Origin: Saprospiraceae bacterium
Lineage (GTDB): Bacteria > Bacteroidota > Bacteroidia > Chitinophagales > Saprospiraceae
Length of the DNA stretch: 6,514 nt
Direction of reading: 5' to 3'
Assembly: GCA_020436955.1 (NCBI GenBank)
Contig: JAGQWW010000150.1
Span: 1 to 6,514, forward strand
Shown: piece by piece, positions 1 to 5,468 of the stretch
How the letters are laid out: each line of letters opens with the position of its first letter
Numbering within the stretch: position 1 is the first letter of the stretch
Program-made: the position numbers and the translations under genes
Notes under the pieces: generated by a model
Database searches by the model: none
What the model was told of the DNA's origin: nothing
Seen by the model: the letters and a program-made list of their open reading frames with translations, nothing else

Positions 1-63
1 CACATACCCGTCCTTCACTGCAACGATGGATGTAGCATCCATCTTAACCGGCCTTTTAATCAT
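1..63 (-). CDS. N-terminal fragment of an unidentified protein, next gene of the polyene operon
   Basis: Only 21 codons are visible, read leftwards and leaving the window. From the ATG at 63-61 they give M-I-K-R-P-V-K-M-D-A-T-S-I-V-A-V-K-D-G-Y-V. This ATG overlaps the end of the dehydratase gene in the arrangement ATGATTAA, which is typical of translationally coupled neighbours, so I prefer it to the in-frame ATG at 42-40. The frame is open to the window edge. In related clusters a second ketosynthase or chain-length-factor-like gene often sits near the dehydratase, and the beta-strand-like start would fit one. That is a guess from context: the fragment carries no diagnostic motif, so the product is left unnamed. 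Confidence 0.5.
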   Translation of the reverse strand, partial: MIKRPVKMDATSIVAVKDGYV

Positions 64-511
64 TCTGTTTGGTTTTGTCCATAACGAAAATTTTAATTTC
101 GCAGGATGCTATACGGGTATCGCCTTGAAATACTCCTCCCTCAAATACACTGATATCCATTACCTCATGCAACAAGGTAACAGTCGTCTTGATATCAGAA
201 CCAATTTTAGGAAGAGCATAGATTTCCAGATTCTTGAAGCTGCCAATAAAACCCAATGGTACAGGTAAATTCCTTTTTTTAAAAAAATAACCTGCGCGCA
301 AAGCAGCAGTTTGAGCAATGTTCTCCATGATACCCGGCTCTGCTAAATGTCCATTTTCTACAAACAAATTGTCCTCAGAAATAAAAAGGCCCGAAAGGGT
401 TTCTTTTTCATCTGAATGCCAAAGTTTATCAACCATAACTATTGGAGGACGCTGAGGAAGGTAAGACTGGATTTCCTCACCTTGTAGAAGTGTATTCATC
501 GGCAGATGCAT
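56..511 (-). CDS. Hot-dog-fold 3-hydroxyacyl-ACP dehydratase (FabZ/ApeP-like) of aryl polyene/flexirubin synthesis
   Basis: A 151-residue protein, likely cytoplasmic, that would dehydrate the 3-hydroxyacyl-ACP intermediate to the trans-2-enoyl form in each elongation cycle, creating one polyene double bond. An N-terminal L-P-Q-R-P-P-I-V-M-V-D segment (residues 18-28) matches the FabZ-like opening PHRxPxLxVD. The central helix reads P-G-I-M-E-N-I-A-Q (59-67), where Glu63 aligns with the FabZ catalytic Glu. A G-F-I-G turn follows at 87-90. The usual HFPGxPxxPG catalytic-His motif is not present in recognisable form; His55 is the only nearby histidine. This pattern resembles the divergent dehydratases of aryl polyene clusters rather than housekeeping FabZ. 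Met5 is an alternative start. The gene lies 59 nt after the acyltransferase and overlaps the next gene by 8 nt. Family assignment is fairly sure; the exact substrate is inferred from context. Confidence 0.85.
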   Translation of the reverse strand: MHLPMNTLLQGEEIQSYLPQRPPIVMVDKLWHSDEKETLSGLFISEDNLFVENGHLAEPGIMENIAQTAALRAGYFFKKRNLPVPLGFIGSFKNLEIYALPKIGSDIKTTVTLLHEVMDISVFEGGVFQGDTRIASCEIKIFVMDKTKQND

Positions 512-570
512 TTCGGTTATACCTAAGCTGCGAATTTATGGAGCTTACAACTGTTTTAGGTAATAATGGT

Positions 571-1476
571 TCAGGTATTCTTCAAACTGTCTCCATAATC
601 ATCCCAAAACTCATAGTAATTAAACCATTGCTCCGGATAATCCTTAAGGATTTTCTCCATGCCGGTAAGGTATTCTTTTATCATTATTTCAGAACCAATA
701 GATGGATCTTTTCCGGGAGTCGCGAAGAAATGATAGTGGCTTGCGGTTTCTTTTACCGCAAAAACAAAAGTGTAAGGAACTTTCAGACGGGTAGCCAATT
801 CAAACGGCCCTCGAGGAAAAGAGGCAGGATGACCCAGAAATTCAGCCTGGTAAATTTTTCCACGCTGTTCTTTTACAAATCGATCGCCATGTATGCAGAT
901 AAATTCCTTGTTTTGAATTGCTTTATGAATAGCAAGCAAATGCGAAAAATCTTCCTTTACGTAAATCACTTTAAACTTACGCTGACTCATGGATTTTTCC
1001 AGAATCTCTTTGATGCCCGCATCTTCACCATCGTACATCACTATATTAATAGGTGTATTCAGTTTTTTTAAAAAATGACCGGCGATCTCCCAGTTCCCCA
1101 TATGGGCACTGATAAGTATGGCACCCTTCCCTTCTTTAGAAAGGGTTCTGAGATGCTCTTCTCCATCAAAAAAAAAGGAAAAATTGGTCTTTAAACCCGC
1201 CAGAATGGCAACCTTATCCAATAAGGTCTGTCCGAAACGGTAATAACTCAGGTAAGTCAGCCAGCATGATTTTAAAACCGGGAATTTCCAAATCTTTCTA
1301 AAATACTTAAAACTGGCCCTGGTTGATTTTGGTGCGAAAATTATAAAATAGGCTGCAACAAATATCAGTATGAAATAAGCAACCCTAACTCCAAAATTCT
1401 TCAAAAAGAAAATGAAAACCTTATACCCCAATGCTCCTCCCCTACTCTTCCCTTTCCATTCTTTTTGTTCAGCCAT
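571..1476 (-). CDS. LpxL/HtrB-like lysophospholipid-type acyltransferase
   Basis: A 301-residue membrane-associated acyltransferase. After a basic N-terminus (residues 5-12) comes a hydrophobic segment at about 31-48 that would anchor it in the inner membrane. The catalytic H-x4-E signature is clear as H-M-G-N-W-E (His125 to Glu130), followed by G-D-R (197-199), P-R-G-P (221-224) and a C-terminal P-E-Q-W-F motif (281-285). These are typical of the lipid A lauroyl/myristoyl acyltransferase superfamily, and the length is normal (about 290-310). LpxL itself moves acyl chains from ACP to a lipid acceptor. Lying directly after the ACP gene, this protein more likely transfers the finished aryl-polyene acyl chain from ACP to a membrane lipid or other acceptor than serves lipid A synthesis; this role is inferred. 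The gaps on both sides (61 and 59 nt) are longer than others in the operon. Confidence 0.88.
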   Translation of the reverse strand: MAEQKEWKGKSRGGALGYKVFIFFLKNFGVRVAYFILIFVAAYFIIFAPKSTRASFKYFRKIWKFPVLKSCWLTYLSYYRFGQTLLDKVAILAGLKTNFSFFFDGEEHLRTLSKEGKGAILISAHMGNWEIAGHFLKKLNTPINIVMYDGEDAGIKEILEKSMSQRKFKVIYVKEDFSHLLAIHKAIQNKEFICIHGDRFVKEQRGKIYQAEFLGHPASFPRGPFELATRLKVPYTFVFAVKETASHYHFFATPGKDPSIGSEIMIKEYLTGMEKILKDYPEQWFNYYEFWDDYGDSLKNT

Positions 1477-1499
1477 TTTTATTCAAAAAATTCCCAAAT

Positions 1500-1534
1500 C
1501 AAAAACCAAAATTCAAAAATCAAAAATCAAAAAT
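1500..1534. repeat. Five-unit heptamer tandem repeat between ACP and acyltransferase genes
   Basis: On the plus strand the 35 bases divide exactly into five 7-mers: CAAAAAC, CAAAATT, then CAAAAAT three times, with a degenerate CAAAT just before at 1495-1499. Read in the direction of transcription the unit is ATTTTTG. It starts 3 nt after the ACP stop codon and ends 23 nt before the acyltransferase start, so it fills most of the 61-nt gap. It is non-coding in the operon. It could be a slippage-prone microsatellite affecting spacing or expression, or only neutral AT-rich filler of the kind common between Bacteroidota genes. Confidence 0.85.
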
Positions 1535-1537
1535 CCT

Positions 1538-1792
1538 TCAGGCCTCTTCCTGAGCAACCTTCCCGATAATGTAATCATAGAAATCCTGGAAGGTTTTGAT
1601 ATTTTGAAAATCTTCACGCGTCACTTTAAATCCAAAATTGGATTCAATGATGACCACAAGGTCAATGATATCAAGACTGTCAAGATCCAAAGCTTCCATC
1701 AGGTTCGCATCCATCTCGATGTCTTCCTCCTCGATTTCAAACTCCTCAATTAGGAATTTATTTATTTTATCTACTATGGCAGATTCAACCAT
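1538..1792 (-). CDS. Acyl carrier protein of the polyene synthase
   Basis: An 84-residue acidic protein of normal ACP length. The phosphopantetheine attachment motif is L-D-L-D-S-L-D at residues 35-41, with Ser39 as the modified residue at the start of predicted helix II. The helix-I region (4-16) and the acidic stretch E-F-E-I-E-E-E-D (17-24) match the family. It would carry the aryl starter and growing chain as a thioester for the ketosynthase, ketoreductase and dehydratase. It begins 17 nt after the ketosynthase stop, as expected for a dedicated carrier made in proportion to its partner enzymes. A separate housekeeping AcpP is expected elsewhere in the genome. Confidence 0.95.
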   Translation of the reverse strand: MVESAIVDKINKFLIEEFEIEEEDIEMDANLMEALDLDSLDIIDLVVIIESNFGFKVTREDFQNIKTFQDFYDYIIGKVAQEEA

Positions 1793-1809
1793 GGCAATAT
1801 TTTTAAATG

Positions 1810-3033
1810 CTAATTTTTAAATTTTTTCACAACTAATGACGAGTTGGTCCCGCCAAACCCAAAAGAATTGGACAAAAATATATCAATATTTGTATCCAAG
1901 GTCTCTGTAGCAAGGTTTAATTTCGCTGAGCTCTCATCCGGATTCTCAAAATTGATATTTGGAGCAATAAATCCGTTCTCCATCATCAACATGCTATATA
2001 CAATTTCACTGGCACCGGCCATCCAGCATTCGTGCCCTGTCATACCTTTGGTAGAACTCACCGGTGGTTTCGAATCACCAAACACCTGGTTGATAGATTC
2101 TGCTTCACTCATATCACCAATCGGAGTAGAAGTAGCATGTGCATTGATGTAATCAATTTCTGATGCTTTTACCCCTGCATCTTTCAAAGATAGTTCCAAA
2201 GACCGTACTGGTCCATCTACGCTAGGTTGTGAAATATGTTTTCCATTGGATGAGAAACCATATCCGATTACCTCTCCCAGGATGTTTGCACCTCTGGCCA
2301 CAGCAGCTTCATAACTCTCCAACATAACCGAAGCAGCACCTCCGCTTGGCACCAATCCGTCCCTATCCCTATCAAATGGTCTGGAAGCCTTCGTAGGCTC
2401 ATCTTCACGGACTGAGAATGCACTCAACCCGTCAAAACTTCCCATAGCATATTTATTAATCTCCTGAGCACCGCCACAAAGTATGCGATCCTGCCACCCA
2501 TATTTTATCATCATGTATGCCAATCCAATCGAATGGGAGCCACTCGCACATGCTGCACTCACGGTAAAATTGATACCCTTCAGCTTAAATATGGTAGAAA
2601 GGTTCATGGTCACCGTCGAATTCATCGATTGGAAAATAGAACCGGAACCTATCAGGGTAGTATCTTTCTTTTCTCTTAAAATGTCTGTCGCTTCTATTAC
2701 CGCTTTAGCAGAACTATCGTTTCCAAAAATAATCCCTACTTCATGATCTTCGAGAAAATCCATATCAATGCCAGCGTTGCGAAAACACTCATCGGTCGAC
2801 ATAAAAGCATAGGCCGCCTCTTCAGCCAGTCCGGCCCTATCCCTTCTTTTTAGCATGGCTTTCAAATCAGGAAAGTCAACATAACCTGTAAGCCCGGAAC
2901 GAAATCCAAAATCCTTTCTGTCTTGATCGAGAATGATACCTGATTTTCCTTTGTACAATGAGTCTTTTACCTCATCGAGATTTTTCCCGATGCAAGAGTA
3001 AATACCCAGTCCCGTGATAACCACTCTGTGCAT
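1810..3033 (-). CDS. Beta-ketoacyl-ACP synthase (FabB/FabF-type, ApeO/ApeR-like)
   Basis: A 407-residue condensing enzyme that joins malonyl-ACP to the acyl chain by decarboxylative Claisen condensation. The thiolase-fold halves are intact, and the catalytic triad is complete: nucleophile Cys162 in S-A-A-C-A-S-G, His299 in N-A-H-A-T-S-T and His334 in K-G-M-T-G-H-E. The glycine-rich G-F-G-G-T-N loop is at 392-397. The Cys/His/His numbering is almost that of E. coli FabB (163/298/333). It is therefore an active ketosynthase, not a chain-length-factor homologue that has lost its cysteine. The N-terminus M-H-R-V-V-I-T-G-L-G is standard, supporting the start. It begins 21 nt after the reductase and is followed after 17 nt by the ACP gene. 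Placing it in polyene rather than primary fatty acid synthesis rests on the ammonia-lyase, acyltransferase and dehydratase around it. Confidence 0.93.
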   Translation of the reverse strand: MHRVVITGLGIYSCIGKNLDEVKDSLYKGKSGIILDQDRKDFGFRSGLTGYVDFPDLKAMLKRRDRAGLAEEAAYAFMSTDECFRNAGIDMDFLEDHEVGIIFGNDSSAKAVIEATDILREKKDTTLIGSGSIFQSMNSTVTMNLSTIFKLKGINFTVSAACASGSHSIGLAYMMIKYGWQDRILCGGAQEINKYAMGSFDGLSAFSVREDEPTKASRPFDRDRDGLVPSGGAASVMLESYEAAVARGANILGEVIGYGFSSNGKHISQPSVDGPVRSLELSLKDAGVKASEIDYINAHATSTPIGDMSEAESINQVFGDSKPPVSSTKGMTGHECWMAGASEIVYSMLMMENGFIAPNINFENPDESSAKLNLATETLDTNIDIFLSNSFGFGGTNSSLVVKKFKN

Positions 3034-3054
3034 AATAATCAGCTTTTTGCGCGT

Positions 3055-3783
3055 TTAACTGTATAAACCTCCATTAATAGAAATTACTTCACCGGTGATG
3101 TAGGAAGAACCGGGTCCGGCTAAAAATCCGACCACGGAAGCCACTTCCTCCGGCTTTCCAAATCTTCTCATGGGTATCGCACCTTTTAATTCAGCCTCAC
3201 TAAGATCTGAGGTCATATCGGTAGCGATAAATCCCGGGGCAACACAGTTAACGGTAATATTTTTTCGGGCAATTTCCTGGGCCAATGCTTTTGATGCTCC
3301 AATGATACCCGCTTTGGCAGCTGAATAGTTGGTTTGTCCGGCAACGCCTTTCAAACCTGAAAGAGAAACTACATTAATTATCCTGCCAAATTTATTTTTC
3401 ACCATACTCTTCAAAAGCGTACGGGTCACATAGAAAAATCCACCCAGGTGAATGTCCAGGATACTCTCCCAATCAGCATCTTCCATCCAAACCATCAGGT
3501 TGTCTTTGCGAATACCGGCATTGTTTACCAATACCTCAACGCATCGACCGGGTTCTGCTTCCAACCAGGCATCCAGCTTTTGCTGCACTTCGGCTTTATT
3601 TGCCACATCAAAAGGTAACAATGATCCGGAGCCGCCAGCTGATTCTATTTCTGACAGGGTTGCTTCTGCAGCTTCCTTATTGGATTGGTAATTTATCAAT
3701 ACATGATATCCCAGCTTGCTCAATTCTAAACTCACCGCCTTCCCTATTCCTCTTGACCCGCCGGTCACCAAAGCGTATTTCAT
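3055..3783 (-). CDS. fabG: 3-oxoacyl-ACP reductase, FabG-type SDR
   Basis: A 242-residue classical short-chain dehydrogenase of typical FabG length. It would reduce the 3-oxoacyl-ACP made by the adjacent ketosynthase with NADPH. The cofactor motif T-G-G-S-R-G-I-G is at 7-14, the N-N-A-G motif at 87-90, and the catalytic Ser140, Tyr153 and Lys157 lie in V-S-L-S-G and Y-S-A-A-K. P-G-F-I-A-T-D-M (183-190) and the C-terminal I-N-G-G (236-239) are also typical. One departure: the tetrad Asn of E. coli FabG (Asn110, in T-N-L) aligns with His112 here (I-H-L-G-G). The gene starts 33 nt after the ammonia-lyase and ends 21 nt before the ketosynthase. The symbol denotes the family; this copy is probably a pathway-specific paralogue, not the housekeeping reductase. 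Confidence 0.93.
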   Translation of the reverse strand: MKYALVTGGSRGIGKAVSLELSKLGYHVLINYQSNKEAAEATLSEIESAGGSGSLLPFDVANKAEVQQKLDAWLEAEPGRCVEVLVNNAGIRKDNLMVWMEDADWESILDIHLGGFFYVTRTLLKSMVKNKFGRIINVVSLSGLKGVAGQTNYSAAKAGIIGASKALAQEIARKNITVNCVAPGFIATDMTSDLSEAELKGAIPMRRFGKPEEVASVVGFLAGPGSSYITGEVISINGGLYS

Positions 3784-3816
3784 ATGTTTTGGTCTCTAGG
3801 TATAAAAGATACTTTT

Positions 3817-5364
3817 TCAACAATATTCTTTATCACAGTTTTCCAGGTAATCCCTTACATTTTGAAGGGATTCAGCTAGGGAAGAATCTTGCTCAAAGAT
3901 AGGCACTATCGCCCTTAAATCAAAGAAGACCTCCCTGGATACAGACGACAGTTTGTCCGCTATTTTGAGGTAATCTACAGCCTGCAAAATGGTCACCCAT
4001 TCTATAGCCAATACCTGAAAACTATTTTCAATAACTTTCTTGGTCAACAATGCCGCATTGGTCCCCATACTCACAATATCCTGATTATCATTGTTGTTCG
4101 GAATACTGTGGACATACATAGGAAAAGATAGCGTTTGATTTTCAGCTACTGTAGAAGTAGCCGTAAACTGCGCGCCTTGCATTCCAAAATTCAACCCTAA
4201 GGTCCCAAGATTGACAAATGGTGGCAACTTATTGTTCAACTTCTCATTCAATAAGAAATTCAATTGCCGCTCCGCCAACATGGATAACTTGGTAATAGCA
4301 ATTTTCATCTTATCCATCTCTAACGCCACATAGTCACCATGAAAATTACCACCGTGATACACATTACCATCCTCCTCTATTACTATCGGATTATCATTGG
4401 CAGAGTTCATTTCACCTACCAATACTTTCTCCGCATAATTCAGCGTATCAAGCACCGGACCTAATACCTGAGGAATACATCTCAAGGAATAATATTCCTG
4501 GATTTTTTCCTTTGCGACGCCTTCTGTTGCCTTTTCAGCATACAGATGTCCTTGCCGGTTTCTTATTAGATGACTATCAGACAGGATCCCCCTAATCGAT
4601 TCTGCTATTTTATTTTGCCCTTCGTGCAATTTGGCCCGGTTTAATGGCTCAGAGAAGTGGTCATCGTAGGCTTCAAAAAGCTCATTTAAGATAGCTGAGG
4701 CCATAGCACTCCATTTTACCAATTTTTGAGCTTTCAACAAATTGACCATGCCAATTCCGGTCATAGCAGAAGTTCCATTGATCAAAGCAAGGCCTTCTCG
4801 TTGAAACACTTCTATTGGTGCCAGCCCTTCTTTTTCAAAAACTTCTTTGGTTGGTCGAATTTCACCTTTAAACCAAACTTTCCATTCTCCAATCAAACAA
4901 CTGGCTACATGTGCCAATTGCACTAAATCACCACTGGCCCCTACACTACCATGCTCAGGTATACAAGGGAATATCTCTTTTTCAATCAACTTACTAATCA
5001 GTACCGGCACCGAAGGATGAATACCCGAACGACCTAACATCAGCGTTGTCAACCTGGCAACCAAAACTGCTTTGGAATACTCGGGTGGTAAAAAAGTACC
5101 CATACCGGTTGTATGACTCCTGATGAGGTTATACTGAAGCTCTTTGCCTTTATCCGGACTGATAATAAATTGAGCCATAGGACCAAATCCGGTATTAACA
5201 CCATAGATTACTTTGTCCCTGGCAAAATCTTTTAGAAATTCGTAGCTCTTGGAAACCTGTTCAAGTGCATTGTCATCTAGTTCAACGACAGCATTTTGCT
5301 TGGTCAGGATTTCCTGAAAGCGTTTTAATTCTACTAAACCTTGTCCTATTGAAATCTTTTCCAC
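3817..5364 (-). CDS. Aromatic amino acid ammonia-lyase, probably tyrosine ammonia-lyase (HAL/TAL/PAL family)
   Basis: An MIO-dependent lyase that would convert tyrosine to 4-coumarate and ammonia, supplying the aryl starter. The frame is open to an ATG at 5457 (546 residues), but I prefer the GTG at 5364 (515 residues). It puts the self-cyclising Ala-Ser-Gly at 143-145 and the catalytic Tyr (I-Y-G-V-N-T-G-F-G) at 54, one off the positions in Pseudomonas HutH (142-144 and 53), and the extra 31 codons cover a promoter-like -7 box. Other active-site residues in this numbering: the Ser-His pair 83-84, Asn196 in L-I-N-G-T, Y-Y-S-L-R (291-295) and N-F-H-G (340-343). The pair is Ser-His as in histidine lyases, yet the HutH Glu414 position is Gln (N-D-N-Q-D, Gln428), as in PAL/TAL. 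The protein closely resembles the characterised F. johnsoniae tyrosine lyase, which as I recall has the same combination. It ends C-D-K-E-Y-C. First gene of the operon; histidine is unlikely, phenylalanine not excluded. Confidence 0.93.
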   Translation of the reverse strand: MEKISIGQGLVELKRFQEILTKQNAVVELDDNALEQVSKSYEFLKDFARDKVIYGVNTGFGPMAQFIISPDKGKELQYNLIRSHTTGMGTFLPPEYSKAVLVARLTTLMLGRSGIHPSVPVLISKLIEKEIFPCIPEHGSVGASGDLVQLAHVASCLIGEWKVWFKGEIRPTKEVFEKEGLAPIEVFQREGLALINGTSAMTGIGMVNLLKAQKLVKWSAMASAILNELFEAYDDHFSEPLNRAKLHEGQNKIAESIRGILSDSHLIRNRQGHLYAEKATEGVAKEKIQEYYSLRCIPQVLGPVLDTLNYAEKVLVGEMNSANDNPIVIEEDGNVYHGGNFHGDYVALEMDKMKIAITKLSMLAERQLNFLLNEKLNNKLPPFVNLGTLGLNFGMQGAQFTATSTVAENQTLSFPMYVHSIPNNNDNQDIVSMGTNAALLTKKVIENSFQVLAIEWVTILQAVDYLKIADKLSSVSREVFFDLRAIVPIFEQDSSLAESLQNVRDYLENCDKEYC

Positions 5365-5382
5365 AGAATTTATTGTTATTCG

Positions 5383-5398
5383 TCCTGCAATTGTAGGA
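5383..5398. promoter_or_regulatory. Imperfect 16-bp palindrome in the divergent region, candidate operator
   Basis: TCCTGCAATTGTAGGA is self-complementary except for one mismatched pair, centred on CAATTG. It lies between the candidate -7 box of the lyase operon and the preferred GTG start, so it would be in the leader about 20-35 nt after transcription starts, and upstream of the divergent plus-strand gene. Its size and dyad symmetry fit a dimeric repressor site. If the longer lyase reading frame were real, it would be coding sequence instead. Confidence 0.35.
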
Positions 5399-5423
5399 TG
5401 GCGGGTTTGAAAAAACGTGGCAG

Positions 5424-5431
5424 CAAATATA
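5424..5431 (-). promoter_or_regulatory. Candidate Bacteroidota -7 promoter element for the lyase-led operon
   Basis: On the minus strand this reads TATATTTG, a perfect match to the Bacteroidota -7 consensus TAnnTTTG. Transcription would begin near 5418, giving a leader of about 54 nt before the GTG at 5364. No good -33 TTTG is at the expected distance; the nearest approximations are two TATG copies at 5452-5449 and 5458-5455. The match lies inside the longer lyase frame, which argues that this frame is over-extended. Confidence 0.45.
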
Positions 5432-5468
5432 AAATAAAATCTATCCCCCATATTCATATTACAGGAAG

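Larger units (their letters stand above)
1..5418 (-). other. Aryl polyene/flexirubin-type biosynthetic operon (partial)
   Basis: Seven minus-strand genes follow one another with gaps of 33, 21, 17, 61 and 59 nt and one 8-nt overlap, with no terminator-like hairpin plus T-run seen between them. Lyase, ketoreductase, ketosynthase, ACP, acyltransferase and dehydratase together form the core of an aryl-primed type II polyene synthase. No enoyl reductase is present, which suits a conjugated product. The upstream boundary is the divergent C45-type gene; the downstream end lies outside the window. Dialkylresorcinol genes, an aryl-acid ligase and a second ketosynthase are not seen here. Confidence 0.8.

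Noticed and set aside
26..268. Plus-strand open frame with a hydrophobic start, resembling a small membrane protein.
   Set aside because: It is antisense to the dehydratase and the start of the next gene; the hydrophobic look comes from the complementary codons.
521..561. Nested inverted repeats (TAAGCT/AGCTTA with a 12-nt loop, and ACCTAA/TTAGGT outside it) between acyltransferase and dehydratase genes.
   Set aside because: The stems are short, compete with each other, are AT-rich and are not followed by a T-run on the transcribed strand, so neither a terminator nor a structured RNA is supported.
442..1071. Plus-strand open frame of 209 codons opposite the acyltransferase gene.
   Set aside because: It lies antisense to a gene with clear catalytic motifs, spans parts of two genes and has no recognisable domain, so it is a shadow frame.
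5406..5435. Possible plus-strand promoter for the C45-type gene: TTTG at 5406-5409 and TATAAAAT at 5428-5435.
   Set aside because: The second box lacks the TTTG half of the Bacteroidota -7 consensus, and such AT-rich matches occur by chance. The true promoter of this gene could not be placed.
5449..5460. Direct repeat CATATT CATATT next to the C45-type start.
   Set aside because: Only two 6-nt units in AT-rich sequence; not distinguishable from chance.
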